Made by a program: the position numbers and the translations under genes. This document shows, in pieces, positions 36,607 to 46,435 of a stretch of 64,000 bases of DNA. The DNA comes from Marivirga sericea. Lineage in GTDB: Bacteria; Bacteroidota; Bacteroidia; Cytophagales; Cyclobacteriaceae. Location of the stretch: positions 219,380 through 283,379 of the forward strand of contig NZ_FXAW01000007.1 of NCBI RefSeq assembly GCF_900177665.1, read 5' to 3'. Numbering within the stretch: position 1 is the first letter of the stretch; the number at the start of each line of letters is the position of its first letter. The notes under the pieces were generated by a model that searched no databases, had not been told where the DNA came from, and saw only the letters and a list, made by a program, of their open reading frames with translations.

Positions 36607-37800
36607 ATGACTAAATCTGTTTTCACATTTTTTATAGTACTTTTCATCCTTTCAGGATGTAAATCTTTACAAAAAACAGCACAAAAGGACGATACCAGAG
36701 AAGCACAAACTCAAGTTGACAGTACTCAGCAAGTAAAAGATACTGCTCAGATTGCTCTTAAAGATACTATTAAAGTTCAGGAAGAAGTGACCATCAAAAT
36801 CCATCCTAAAAAACCTGATACCATAAGTATTATAGGCGTTGGTGATATTATGATTGGAACAAATTTCCCAAATGACGGCTATTTACCGGCTGATTCAGGA
36901 AGATATATGTTATCTTCTGTTTCTTATGTTTTACGAGATGCTGATCTAACTTTCGGAAATCAAGAGGGAGTTATTCTAAATGAAGGAGGAGAAGCTAAAA
37001 GTTGTTCCGATCCGTCATTATGCTATATTTTTAGAAGCCCTGAATATTTAGCGCAACATTACGTTGATGCAGGAATAGATCTAATGAGTTTGGCTAATAA
37101 TCATGCTGGAGATTTCGGAGATACAGGTAGAAAGAATACCATGCGCGTCTTAGACAGTCTGGGAATCCATCATGCTGGTCAATTAGCTCAGCCTTTTACC
37201 ATTTTCGAACATGAAAGAATAAAATACGGTTTTGTGGCCTTCTCTCCCAACAATGGTACTCAAAGCATCAATGATTTAGATGCTGCAAAATCCTTAATCG
37301 AGCATTTAGATAGTTTATCAGATATTATTATTGTTTCTTTTCACGGAGGAGCTGAAGGTAAGAAATACCAACATGTTACTCGAGAAAGAGAATATTTTTA
37401 TGGAGAAAACAGAGGGAACGTGTACGAATTTTCTCATGAAATGATAAATGCCGGTGCAGACATTATTTTTGGCCATGGACCTCATGTAGCCAGAGCCATA
37501 GAGGTCTATAAAAATAGATTTATAGCTTACAGCTTAGGCAATTTTGCAACTTATGGAAGGTTCAATTTGAGAGGAGAAAATGGGTTAGCTCCTATAGCTA
37601 AAGTTTGGATTACAGAAGATGGAAGTTTTATAAAAGGAAAAATTATTTCCGCTCATCAAAAAGGTGCTGGAGTGCCTGGAATTGACGTAAACCACGGAGC
37701 GGCTCGAAAAATAAAAGAATTAACAGAATCTGATTTTCCGGAATCGAAGATTTTAATTGACCCAGAAGGGAATATTCGCTATATTCATGACCAATTTTAA
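36607..37800 (+). CDS. CapA-family (PGA_cap) lipoprotein
   Basis: The 397-residue protein has a lipobox LSGC (Cys18), a Thr/Gln-rich spacer and a CapA-type metallophosphatase-like domain. Visible motifs are IIGVGDIMIGT, FGNQEGVI, LMSLANNHAGDFG, VSFHGGAEGKKYQH and IFGHGPHVARAIEVY with SLGNF at the end. In Bacillus anthracis CapA takes part in poly-gamma-glutamate export, but CapB/CapC are absent here, so the role is more likely general envelope polymer metabolism. The fold and a metal-dependent hydrolase activity are plausible. Confidence 0.88.
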   Translation: MTKSVFTFFIVLFILSGCKSLQKTAQKDDTREAQTQVDSTQQVKDTAQIALKDTIKVQEEVTIKIHPKKPDTISIIGVGDIMIGTNFPNDGYLPADSGRYMLSSVSYVLRDADLTFGNQEGVILNEGGEAKSCSDPSLCYIFRSPEYLAQHYVDAGIDLMSLANNHAGDFGDTGRKNTMRVLDSLGIHHAGQLAQPFTIFEHERIKYGFVAFSPNNGTQSINDLDAAKSLIEHLDSLSDIIIVSFHGGAEGKKYQHVTREREYFYGENRGNVYEFSHEMINAGADIIFGHGPHVARAIEVYKNRFIAYSLGNFATYGRFNLRGENGLAPIAKVWITEDGSFIKGKIISAHQKGAGVPGIDVNHGAARKIKELTESDFPESKILIDPEGNIRYIHDQF

Positions 37801-37905
37801 ATTGAATCTATTCGTCAATTAAAGGACAATTGTAGTAGTGATTTAAAATTTAGTACTGAATGATAAAAGTTTGTGTGATCTAATTTTAGAAAATATATAA
37901 TTTAC

Positions 37906-38241
37906 GTGCCATACAAGGAAAAAACCATAGAGAAAAAATACTACACCATTGGTGAAGTAGCTGAACAATTTGATGTAGCCACCTCTTTGATTCGTTTCTG
38001 GGAAGGAGAGTTTGATATTATCAAGCCTAAGAAAAACAGAAAAGGAAACAGACAATTCACGAAAGAGGATATCGAAAATGTGAAGTTGATCTATCATTTG
38101 GTAAAAGAAAAAGGATTCACCCTGCAAGGTGCTAAAGACATGCTGAAAAATGATTCTAACGAGGTCCGGGATAAAATGGAAATGCTTGACTCACTTAGAA
38201 GTATAAGGATCTTTTTAACCGAAATAAAAGAAAATATTTAG
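37906..38241 (+). CDS. MerR-family transcriptional regulator
   Basis: The 111-residue protein is a MerR-type winged helix: YYTIGEVAEQFDVATSLIRFWEGEFDIIKPKKNRKGNRQFTK, with a short C-terminal dimerisation helix and no effector domain. The start is GTG 37906 (no ATG upstream in frame), which yields the usual PYKEK start. It lies 24 bp before dprA and may share its transcript. No ligand-binding cysteines are present, so it is not a metal sensor. Confidence 0.88.
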   Translation: MPYKEKTIEKKYYTIGEVAEQFDVATSLIRFWEGEFDIIKPKKNRKGNRQFTKEDIENVKLIYHLVKEKGFTLQGAKDMLKNDSNEVRDKMEMLDSLRSIRIFLTEIKENI

Positions 38242-38264
38242 AACACAATTCAACCAAAACCCAT

Positions 38265-39371
38265 ATGGATGCAGAGAAAAAGGCCTTGCTTAGCCTGCAT
38301 TTAATCCCCAAAATTGGCAATGTCACGATCAAAAATCTTATCAGTCATTGCGGTTCCGCTGAGGCTGTTTTGAATTTACCGCAATCAAAATTGTTGAAAA
38401 TTCCAGGTATTGGTCAAAAGACTATTGACAACATCAATAGCAGAGCAATTACTGATTACGCTGAAAAAGAGTTTGCTAATGCTGAGAGACAAAATGTAAA
38501 AATCACCAGTTATTTAGACAAAGATTATCCCTTTCGCTTAAAGCAAATACCGGACGCACCCATTCTAATTTACACTAAAGGTCAATTCCCAATTCACAGA
38601 AAGCAACCAACTGTAGCAGTGGTGGGCACAAGAAATGCTACTAACTACGGCAAAAAACTAACAGAGGAAATGATCGAAAAGCTCAGTCCTTTAAATCCCA
38701 TTATTTTGAGCGGACTAGCTTATGGAATTGACATCCACGCTCATAGAGCTGCTTTAAAAAACAATCTCTCCACCTATGCTGTAATGGGCTCAGGTATAGA
38801 TGTAATCTATCCTTCTGCGCATCAATCTACAGCTATGGAAATGCAAAAAGCAGGTGGCATAATTTCAGAACAAGCTTTTGGTGCCAAACCTGACGCCTTC
38901 AATTTCCCAGCAAGAAATAGAATAATAGCGGGAATGGCAGATTTGGTCATTGTGGTGGAAGCAGCAAAAAAAGGTGGTGCCTTAATCACTGCTGAGTTAG
39001 CAAATTCTTATGATCGAGAAGTAGGTGCTTTCCCTGGTAGGATCGGTGATACTTATTCGGAAGGGTGCAATAAACTCATCAAACAGCATAAAGCCCATTT
39101 AGTGGAAACTGCTGATGATGTTCTGTATATCATGAATTGGGAACTAGAGAACCAGGCTGCTATCAAACAAAAGGTACTGGATTTATCTTCTTTAAATGAA
39201 GAAGAGCAAAGCGTGATGAACACCTTGCTTCAAAACAATAAAGAGCTTCCTATTGATCTTTTAAGTATAAAAAGTCAAATTAATCTCAATCAATTAGCAG
39301 GCATCTTATTGAATCTCGAAATGCAGGGCATAATTAAATCTTTACCGGGCAAAAGGTATTTGGTGGCTTGA
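38265..39371 (+). CDS. dprA: DNA-processing protein DprA
   Basis: The 368-residue protein has the three DprA parts: N-terminal helix-hairpin-helix (IPKIGNVTIKNLIS, KIPGIGQKTI), central Rossmann-like Smf domain (VVGTRNATNYGKKL, LSGLAYGIDIHAH, VMGSGIDVIYP, NRIIAGMADLVIVVEA, GRIGDTYSEGCNKLI) and a C-terminal winged helix (about residues 300-366). DprA loads RecA on incoming single-stranded DNA during natural transformation. It is widely conserved even in species not known to be competent. Confidence 0.96.
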   Translation: MDAEKKALLSLHLIPKIGNVTIKNLISHCGSAEAVLNLPQSKLLKIPGIGQKTIDNINSRAITDYAEKEFANAERQNVKITSYLDKDYPFRLKQIPDAPILIYTKGQFPIHRKQPTVAVVGTRNATNYGKKLTEEMIEKLSPLNPIILSGLAYGIDIHAHRAALKNNLSTYAVMGSGIDVIYPSAHQSTAMEMQKAGGIISEQAFGAKPDAFNFPARNRIIAGMADLVIVVEAAKKGGALITAELANSYDREVGAFPGRIGDTYSEGCNKLIKQHKAHLVETADDVLYIMNWELENQAAIKQKVLDLSSLNEEEQSVMNTLLQNNKELPIDLLSIKSQINLNQLAGILLNLEMQGIIKSLPGKRYLVA

Positions 39372-39551
39372 TAATAGTAAAACAATTGTTGACTTTGTTT
39401 CCTAATGTCAGTCCCTTCAAAAGCACATTTCAACCGGTAGATTATTTATCTCATCTAAAACTTCATTTTTTTTTAAGATCCTTGTTCCTAGTAGCGGAAT
39501 TAAGGAATAACTTGCGCAACTTTTTAATCATTACATATTTTAATTGCTAAA

Positions 39552-40205
39552 ATGAGCAAGCATTTTTTTTCTATTATTATCCTATTCATTTCTTCCTTAG
39601 CCCTCAGTAATGCGCAAAGTTTTGAATATGGGATAGGCTTGCAAGCGGCCACAGTGAGAAATCTTGATGAAAACCAAGATCCTATTCCTGGCGAGTGGGA
39701 CGCAGCTCGAGCATTCGACTTTATGATAGGTGGGAATTTTCCGATCATCAATTTCGCAAAAGAACTATCTCTAAATTCTTACTCTCAGCTACACACTGCA
39801 CTATTTTCCTCATTGGAAGACGGCTACAGTTTTTCGCCTCTCTTATCTATACATATCCCGACCTTTATTACACTGAACTACGGTGCTGGATCAAATAAAA
39901 GAAGCATCTTACCTTTTGGACTGGGTGCAGGACTAGGGTACTCTTTTACAGGATATTTTGGAGATATAGACGAGTCTTACCAAGATTCAGAATTCTTTCT
40001 TTCCTATTTCGCTCCCGTATTTATATTTGAGTTAGCCTTTGATTTTGGAAGAAGTGAGAAATACTTTGATAACGTGAAGATTTGCTTTGAAAAAAATTTA
40101 ATCCCAACCTATTACCAATACATAGACCAAGAAAGTAACAGCATAGTAGAGCAGTCCTTTTCTCAATTCAACTTATCATTCATATTTTTTAAAGACCACC
40201 GATGA
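39552..40205 (+). CDS. Exported beta-barrel-like protein, unrecognised
   Basis: The 217-residue protein has a signal peptide (cleaved near ALSNAQ) and strand-rich sequence with alternating aromatics (FSPLLSIHIPTFITLNYGAG, LPFGLGAGLGYSFTGYFGD). This suggests a small outer-membrane barrel, but it ends in FKDHR rather than an aromatic terminal residue. It overlaps the next gene by 4 bp (ATGA), so the two form an operon. Function unknown. Confidence 0.7.
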   Translation: MSKHFFSIIILFISSLALSNAQSFEYGIGLQAATVRNLDENQDPIPGEWDAARAFDFMIGGNFPIINFAKELSLNSYSQLHTALFSSLEDGYSFSPLLSIHIPTFITLNYGAGSNKRSILPFGLGAGLGYSFTGYFGDIDESYQDSEFFLSYFAPVFIFELAFDFGRSEKYFDNVKICFEKNLIPTYYQYIDQESNSIVEQSFSQFNLSFIFFKDHR

Positions 40206-41689
40206 TTAAAAATGTAATTCTAATCGTAATTATATCCATTTCAACTAATTTAAAGGCACAGAAACTTTTAAATAGTAAAGAACTTAATGACAACATAGCC
40301 TTCTATGGCTATTCACCTCAAATTATAAATATTAATGCTACTGAATTTTTAATGGTTCAGAGAAAAAAAGAGCAAATTGACTTGGTGAAATATGATCATG
40401 AATTAAATGAAAAAGGAACAATTCAAATAAAGGATCATAATATAAAAACCCAGTTCACTCATATTGAAGGCAAAAATCAAATAATCTCTTTCGAGTTTTT
40501 AACTGATGGAAAAAGGAGGAATAAAAATTACTCTATAGTTTCCAGTTTGTACGATATTAAAGAGTTAAAAGTACTGAATAAAGTGATTCTTCTTGAAGAA
40601 GACGAGAAATTTCATGACGTAATTACTTCTAAAAATGGCCATTTTTTCGCTCTTGTTCACATACCTGAAGAAAAATATGACAATCCTGTAGAATTTACAA
40701 TTTACAACTCATCTTCAGCTTCAAAATTGGGAACAATACAATACCAACTTCCTAAAAGAGCGGATATAGACGGAATAAATTTAAGTAATAGTGGCAAACT
40801 AATCTTTGCAACTTTAAATGTTGAATCTCAACTATTCTTTAATTTATATGACAACACTGGCGAATTACTAAAAACCATAGAGAAAGAATCAAAAGTTGAA
40901 GGAAAAGAATATTTTGATGATATCATTTTTCAAGATAATGGGGACTACGCTACTATAGGGATTAGTTATGCTTATGATAACTACGAACTAAGCAGACTAC
41001 AAACTTTCGAAATCAATTTTACTAAGGAAAATATCGAAGCAATTCACCATGTCGTGTTAGACAAAGACTTTGTAAAAGATAATTTATACCAAAATGTTTA
41101 TGAAAGTTACGATGACAAATGGGGAGACACCGCCCCAATAGGAGAAGAAGGCAAAAACCCTAAGAAATTAAAAGGGTATCAATTTACCAAGATGTACCGA
41201 ACTGGATCTGGCAACATCATTTATCAGCTAGAGGAAAAGCAGTATAAAGAGATAACCAGAACTAGTGGGCCCAGCACTCGCCTGTACACTGTAGAGGATT
41301 TACTTCTAATTGGATTTGATAATGATGGTAAGTTTAAGTTCAGCACTGTTATCGATAAAAAAGCAAGTATACACTACAACTATAGCAACCCTTTTACTCC
41401 AGCCTATTCTGGTCTTGAAACAACAAGCCACATAAACAACAATAAGCTCAATCTGATAAGCAAGGAACCAACAGGCTTTGCTTCATTTTGTATGATACAT
41501 AGAGAAGTGGACTTAAGCAATGGGAAAATCACTAAAATGGCTCCTCTTTTTGAAGATTGTGATCAAAATTTTATTAACAACAACTATACAAGGTGGATTT
41601 CACCTTCAAAATTGGTGACAGTTAAAATGAAAGGGACTGGATTTGTTCTAAATAATAATGAATTTAACCTTCAGATAGTTGAGTTCTAA
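40202..41689 (+). CDS. Large exported protein of unknown function
   Basis: The 495-residue protein has a signal peptide (cleaved near LKAQ) and then runs of 40-60-residue beta-rich units, consistent with a beta-propeller but without a repeat signature I recognise. Its start overlaps the stop of the upstream barrel-like gene (ATGA), so it is translationally coupled to it. A long inverted repeat follows immediately after its stop. No catalytic motif. Confidence 0.7.
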   Translation: MIKNVILIVIISISTNLKAQKLLNSKELNDNIAFYGYSPQIININATEFLMVQRKKEQIDLVKYDHELNEKGTIQIKDHNIKTQFTHIEGKNQIISFEFLTDGKRRNKNYSIVSSLYDIKELKVLNKVILLEEDEKFHDVITSKNGHFFALVHIPEEKYDNPVEFTIYNSSSASKLGTIQYQLPKRADIDGINLSNSGKLIFATLNVESQLFFNLYDNTGELLKTIEKESKVEGKEYFDDIIFQDNGDYATIGISYAYDNYELSRLQTFEINFTKENIEAIHHVVLDKDFVKDNLYQNVYESYDDKWGDTAPIGEEGKNPKKLKGYQFTKMYRTGSGNIIYQLEEKQYKEITRTSGPSTRLYTVEDLLLIGFDNDGKFKFSTVIDKKASIHYNYSNPFTPAYSGLETTSHINNNKLNLISKEPTGFASFCMIHREVDLSNGKITKMAPLFEDCDQNFINNNYTRWISPSKLVTVKMKGTGFVLNNNEFNLQIVEF

Positions 41690-41698
41690 AATTGTTGA

Positions 41699-41739
41699 GC
41701 ATTAGAGTGCTACTAATTTCATTTGTAGCACTCTAATGC
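41699..41739. terminator. Bidirectional terminator-like inverted repeat
   Basis: GCATTAGAGTGCTAC (41699-41713) pairs perfectly with GTAGCACTCTAATGC (41725-41739) over 15 bp with an 11-nt loop. It sits in the 54-bp gap between two convergent genes and could end both transcripts, although T-tracts are weak on either side. Confidence 0.7.
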
Positions 41740-41743
41740 ATTA

Positions 41744-42601
41744 CTATTGCACCAATAAAACGGGCACATGCCTATCTGACTGAATCAGTTTTTCTGCTAC
41801 AGATCCTATTAGTAGATCATCATCATCAGATTTACCTTTTATGCCTACAACAATCAAATCTACATGATGTGTTCTTGCATAATTATATATCACTTTATCT
41901 GAAGGCTGACCATCGGCAAATTCTACCCATGCATTAGATTTGGGTTGTTTGGTAAATTTCTCTCTAAAATTATCTAAAGCCTTTTCCGCTTTTTTCTTTT
42001 CCTCCTCTACCAATTGTCCAGATTTCTGCTTTACAAAAGGGAAATAAATAGCGGGAACTTTATACACATGAAATAAACTAAAATTTGAGGCAGAATCAGG
42101 AATAAAGTGATTGAGGAATTTAACGGCTTTCTTGGAGTAAGAAGAGAAATCTACACAGAGCATGACATTGTCAAAATTCGGTCGGGAAGTCTCTGTTGTA
42201 AATAAAATTGATTTATCAATCAAACGGGCGATCTTGGAAGCAAAGATTCCGGATCCTGGATTTATTACTTTCTTTCCAAAAACGCACAAATTGTAATCAC
42301 TATTGTTTACCCAATGCGTTAAATCGTCTTTTCCACCTTTTCGGTGTATCTTTATAGAGAAATCATCTCTTTCCCATCCGACCTTCATTGCTGTATCTAC
42401 AATTTCATCTTCCAATATATCTTCAAGCGGCTTATCTAAATCAGGAAACTGAGTAGAGAAATCATCTGTCAACTCTTGAAGTTCAATGTAGTGCATGAGG
42501 CATATCTTGTCAAAACCCCAGACCCTCTCCAGCTGTTTTACTTGCTTCAAAACAATCTCGTCCATTTTGGACATATCCATAAATACGAGTACATTTTTCA
42601 T
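41744..42601 (-). CDS. Tandem universal stress protein
   Basis: The 285-residue protein contains two Usp domains. The second has the complete ATP-binding signature G-x2-G-x9-G-S in GIKGKSDDDDLLIGS, followed by EKLIQSDRHVPVLLV. The first domain is degenerate (FGKKVINPGSGIFASKIARLI). It is the last gene of a minus-strand unit behind the BCCT transporter and may modulate transport or stress state in response to ATP or adenylates. Confidence 0.9.
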   Translation of the reverse strand: MKNVLVFMDMSKMDEIVLKQVKQLERVWGFDKICLMHYIELQELTDDFSTQFPDLDKPLEDILEDEIVDTAMKVGWERDDFSIKIHRKGGKDDLTHWVNNSDYNLCVFGKKVINPGSGIFASKIARLIDKSILFTTETSRPNFDNVMLCVDFSSYSKKAVKFLNHFIPDSASNFSLFHVYKVPAIYFPFVKQKSGQLVEEEKKKAEKALDNFREKFTKQPKSNAWVEFADGQPSDKVIYNYARTHHVDLIVVGIKGKSDDDDLLIGSVAEKLIQSDRHVPVLLVQ

Positions 42602-42647
42602 GTGTATAATTTTTTATGGTTTAATGAATAATTTAGCTTATCGGGCT

Positions 42648-44261
42648 TCACCCTTCTTCGTTTTTTTCAATCTTGGAGCTTCTTTTTCCTATGACATTCT
42701 TAAGCTTGTCCTGATAAGCTGCAAAATCTGTTTCTTTATCTTCAGCCAACCCACGAGCATGTTCCTTCATCAATCCTTTATAAAGGCTAAACATCATTAA
42801 AAGCAATACGAAAGCAAAAGGCAAGCCGGTAGTAATAGCGGCTGTTTGTAGAGCAGTCAATCCTCCACCAATTAATAATACAGCGGCTACCCCGCCTTCT
42901 GAAACTGCCCAAAAAATTCTTTGACCAACAGGCGCATCTAATTTCCCTCCAGCGGTAATACTATCTATAACTAAAGACCCACTGTCAGATGAAGTAACGA
43001 AAAAATTGATAACCAATATTACTCCTATACCAGACGCTATGCCTGTAAAAGGAAATTGTTCCAGAAGCACAAAAAGACTTGTGGAAGCATTAGCTACAAT
43101 ATCAGGACCTATATCGGCTATTCCATTCAACTGAACCCAAATACCTGTACCACCAAATGCAGTCATCCATAAGAAAGTAAGCAAAGTGGGAACTAATAAA
43201 ACGCCTGTAATAAATTCTCTCACTGTTCTACCCTTAGAAACACGCGCAATAAACATCCCTACAAATGGTGACCAACTGATCCACCAAGCCCAATAGAACA
43301 CAGTCCAACCGTTTTGCCAGCCTCCCTCGCCTTCCATAGCATAGGATTCTGTCCAGAAACTGAGATTAAAAAAGTTCTGCACATAATTTCCCAAGTTTTG
43401 TATGTAGGAATCAAAAATAAATAAGGTAGGTCCAACCGCTATTATAAAGATTAAGAATATTGCACCAATTCTAATATTCAATTCGCTCAAGTTTTTTACG
43501 CCTTTGTCCAGCCCTGAAAAAACCGAAATGGTCGCAACCAAAGTAATCCCCCCTATTAATAGCACTTGTGTAGTAACCGTATCAGGAATATCGAAGAGAT
43601 AGGTCAATCCGGAGTTAACTTGTTTCACTCCGAGACCCAAGGAAGTGGCTAAGCCAAACAATGTGGCCAGTACAGCGACCACATCAATCACATCGCCTAT
43701 CCAGCCATAAATTTTATCCCCTAATATAGGATAAAAAACAGATCGGATGGTAAGTGGCAACTTTCTTGAGAAGGCAAAAAATGCTAAAGACAAGCCGACT
43801 AAGGCATATATACCCCATGCATGAAGCCCCCAATGAAGGAAACTAAATTGCATAGCATTTTCTGCTGCTTCTGAAGCGCTATTTACATCTTGTGGTGGAT
43901 TTAGAAAATGTGTCATGGGCTCAGCCACACCCCAAAATATAATTCCGATACCCATTCCTGCACTGAAAAGCATGGCAAACCATGAGCCTGTGCTAAATTC
44001 TGGCTTGGCATCTTTACCGCCCAACTTTATTTTTCCAAGTTTACTGAAACCGATCACAATACAGAAAACCAAAAATAGATTAGTCACCAGTACAAAAAAC
44101 CAGCCTGCATAATCAGAAAGTCCGCCTTGAATGTCAGCGAATATTTTTTCCATAGGCTCGCCCACAATCAGCGTAACCGCAATAAACACCACAATTAGGA
44201 TGGTTGCGGGCCAAAAAACAGGCTTATGAACATCGAAATACTTACTTAACTTATTCTTCAT
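42648..44261 (-). CDS. BCCT family betaine/choline/carnitine transporter
   Basis: The 537-residue protein has twelve transmembrane helices and the BCCT signatures: AGMGIGIIFWGVAEPMTHF, with the GMGIG motif found in Na+-coupled members, and the substrate-site stretch WAWWISWSPFVGMFIARVSKGRT. Such carriers import glycine betaine or related quaternary amines for osmoprotection. It lies between a porin-like gene upstream (15-bp gap) and the universal stress protein downstream (46-bp gap). It has a moderately long charged C-terminal tail, as in osmosensing members. Confidence 0.94.
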   Translation of the reverse strand: MKNKLSKYFDVHKPVFWPATILIVVFIAVTLIVGEPMEKIFADIQGGLSDYAGWFFVLVTNLFLVFCIVIGFSKLGKIKLGGKDAKPEFSTGSWFAMLFSAGMGIGIIFWGVAEPMTHFLNPPQDVNSASEAAENAMQFSFLHWGLHAWGIYALVGLSLAFFAFSRKLPLTIRSVFYPILGDKIYGWIGDVIDVVAVLATLFGLATSLGLGVKQVNSGLTYLFDIPDTVTTQVLLIGGITLVATISVFSGLDKGVKNLSELNIRIGAIFLIFIIAVGPTLFIFDSYIQNLGNYVQNFFNLSFWTESYAMEGEGGWQNGWTVFYWAWWISWSPFVGMFIARVSKGRTVREFITGVLLVPTLLTFLWMTAFGGTGIWVQLNGIADIGPDIVANASTSLFVLLEQFPFTGIASGIGVILVINFFVTSSDSGSLVIDSITAGGKLDAPVGQRIFWAVSEGGVAAVLLIGGGLTALQTAAITTGLPFAFVLLLMMFSLYKGLMKEHARGLAEDKETDFAAYQDKLKNVIGKRSSKIEKNEEG

Positions 44262-44276
44262 AGTTTTCTCTTCTAT

Positions 44277-45539
44277 TTAGAAATAATAACCAATATTTAT
44301 ATTAAAACGAGTGTTGATTGTAGGATTTGACTTCGGCGGATTTATAGCCCCTTCTTCAGTAATTCCTACAGTTTGCCCAACATTTTCTCCTCTTCCAGAA
44401 CTTAGTGCGTTGCCTCCAAAAGCATCACTCAACCATGGCTGGTTAATGCCAGAAGCAATATCAAAAAATGTAAAAGTGTTACCTGCCGTCACCATAAATC
44501 CCAATATGTTCTGTTGGGAATCTACAAAATCGTATTCCGTGCCCAAAATCTCAATACTCCCATATTTATGCATGTAGGAGTAATCATCATAAAAAGTAAG
44601 ACTAGAAATCGGGCCCCAATCCACTTTATACTCATAAGATAAGCCTAGTGAAAATGTACTTGCATTAGAAGCTACTTGATAGGTGTTAAATCCATAAGCA
44701 CCCATATTGATATGTTCCACTGGATTACCAGTAGCATCAATGCTATTTGGATAATCATAGTGGGTGAATTGGAATTTGATTTTCGCCTCTTCTTTCAGTG
44801 AATATTGCGAATGAAATGCCGCTGCCCAGTGAATAAAACTGTTTGTCGTATTGGAATTGTAAATTTCACCAAATTGACCAGAAAAGCCGACCAAAATTTT
44901 ACCCTTTTCATACTCTGCACGAGCGTTCAGCTGATTTCTTTCCTTATTACCGTTATAGCCATCTGCAGGGATAACATCGTACGAATATCGTGCAGAAGAG
45001 AAACTGCCATAGCCTGGCTCACTTACACCTCTAGGCTCAGCCATTAAGAAATATGCAAAATGATAGGTCCAATTTTTTAAATCCCATCTAAATTTTATTC
45101 CAGTATCATAATCATCTTCCAAACCGAAATAATAAGGTAAATGAAACCACCAAGAATTACCTGAAAACTCTAATTTTCCAAAAGGAACTTGTGTCACTCC
45201 CAGTTGAATTTGGAGACGATCTGAAAAATCATGAAATAAAAAAGCTTTCTTTACAAAGTGAGTATTAAAGCCGGGATAGAAACGATACTCAAAATCAATT
45301 CCCACATTTTTGGTTTGACCATTTGCTTCCAGGCGAAAAGTATCCCAAAAGAATCCATTTCTATTTTCGGTTGGGAGCGGAAAAGTTTCTCCTTCATAGA
45401 TCGTGTACATGGTGTTGAACCGAACAGCTCCTCCAACAACAATGTATGTTGTATCCTTATTGTCTATTAGAGCCTGAGCTTCACCACCAAACTGCATTGA
45501 TAGGAATAAAATGAGCAATGAAAAAAATCTAATTTTCAT
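44277..45539 (-). CDS. Porin-like outer-membrane protein
   Basis: The start is ATG 45539, giving 420 residues with a signal peptide (MKIRFFSLLILFLSMQF, cleaved near GEAQA). The mature protein has many amphipathic strands, HxxY/WxFH pairs (HDFSDRLQIQLGVTQVPFG, FHLPYYFGLEDDYDTGIKF) and a terminal NIGYYF, typical of a 16- to 18-stranded barrel. It is directly upstream of the BCCT transporter and is probably the matching outer-membrane entry route for its substrate. An upstream extension of 18 residues lacks signal character and was not used. Confidence 0.8.
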   Translation of the reverse strand: MKIRFFSLLILFLSMQFGGEAQALIDNKDTTYIVVGGAVRFNTMYTIYEGETFPLPTENRNGFFWDTFRLEANGQTKNVGIDFEYRFYPGFNTHFVKKAFLFHDFSDRLQIQLGVTQVPFGKLEFSGNSWWFHLPYYFGLEDDYDTGIKFRWDLKNWTYHFAYFLMAEPRGVSEPGYGSFSSARYSYDVIPADGYNGNKERNQLNARAEYEKGKILVGFSGQFGEIYNSNTTNSFIHWAAAFHSQYSLKEEAKIKFQFTHYDYPNSIDATGNPVEHINMGAYGFNTYQVASNASTFSLGLSYEYKVDWGPISSLTFYDDYSYMHKYGSIEILGTEYDFVDSQQNILGFMVTAGNTFTFFDIASGINQPWLSDAFGGNALSSGRGENVGQTVGITEEGAINPPKSNPTINTRFNINIGYYF

Positions 45540-45749
45540 AAGATGACTATTAGAATTAAAAAATATGCTACTTATGTAATGCTGGAAAAGCAAAATTGTT
45601 TAAATCTCTTTTTTCCTAAACATTGTATACCTCTTCAAACTTCTAAGAATAAAAAATAGGTTAATCTTGAATCAATCCCAAGAAAACCAGCGCTTAATAA
45701 TGGATTTCGAAGTAATTTTCCTTATTTCGTACTCGTTAATAAATAAAAC

Positions 45750-46403
45750 ATGCACAATATATTCTCTCAGAAAAAAGCCATCATATTCGACATGGATGGT
45801 GTAATTGTCAATAACATTTCTTATCATATCGAAGCTTTAAAACAGTTTTTGAAACAATTTGGAAAAGAAGTTACAGAGGAAGAGTTCCAAAGCCATTACA
45901 ATGGAAGAACTATTCAAGAAGTAATTTTAGAATTGAAGCCAGAAGCTGATCATATTGAAGTGATGAACTTGGCTGAGGAAAAAGAGCAAATATACAGAGA
46001 TTTATATAAGGCGCATTTAGCCCCAACTCCAGGTTTGGAAAAGTTCTTGGAACTTGCTCAACAGGCTGGACTACAAATGGCGGTGGCAACTTCCGCGATA
46101 ACAGCTAATGCTGATTTTACATTAGATGGACTGAACATCAGAAAATATTTTAGTGCCGTAATCGATAGTACGATGGTGATTAAAGGGAAGCCAGATCCAC
46201 AAATTTATTTAAAAGCAGCAGCAGAACTGAATATTTCTCCAGAGAATTGCGTTGTATTAGAAGACGCCCTAGCTGGCATACAGTCTGCAAAAAGTGCTGG
46301 AATGGATGTACTAGGATTGTATACCTCGCTTAAGAAAGAGGAGCTGCCTGATGGCCTTCTTATGAAAATAAAAGATTTTAACGAGCTTAACGAGCAATTC
46401 TAG
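45750..46403 (+). CDS. HAD-superfamily phosphatase / beta-phosphoglucomutase-like
   Basis: The 217-residue protein has all HAD motifs: I, FDMDGVI (the two Asp nucleophile/acid pair); II, VATS; III, Lys in KGKPDP; and IV, VVLEDALAGIQSAKSAGM. The helical cap between motifs I and II fits the beta-PGM subfamily. The substrate is likely a sugar phosphate or similar. It stands alone, 33 bp before the DUF4159 gene. Confidence 0.93.
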   Translation: MHNIFSQKKAIIFDMDGVIVNNISYHIEALKQFLKQFGKEVTEEEFQSHYNGRTIQEVILELKPEADHIEVMNLAEEKEQIYRDLYKAHLAPTPGLEKFLELAQQAGLQMAVATSAITANADFTLDGLNIRKYFSAVIDSTMVIKGKPDPQIYLKAAAELNISPENCVVLEDALAGIQSAKSAGMDVLGLYTSLKKEELPDGLLMKIKDFNELNEQF

Positions 46404-46435
46404 CCTTTTAATAATACAAATTTTAGAGCTCCAAC

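Noticed and set aside
37843..38127. An antisense 94-codon frame over the MerR gene
   Set aside because: It mirrors the MerR coding sequence and gives a low-quality, Phe-rich product.
39368..39550. A 60-codon frame between dprA and the next gene
   Set aside because: It begins with an ATA-rich start area inside the dprA stop region and shows no domain or signal peptide; the gap is better explained as an AT-rich promoter region.
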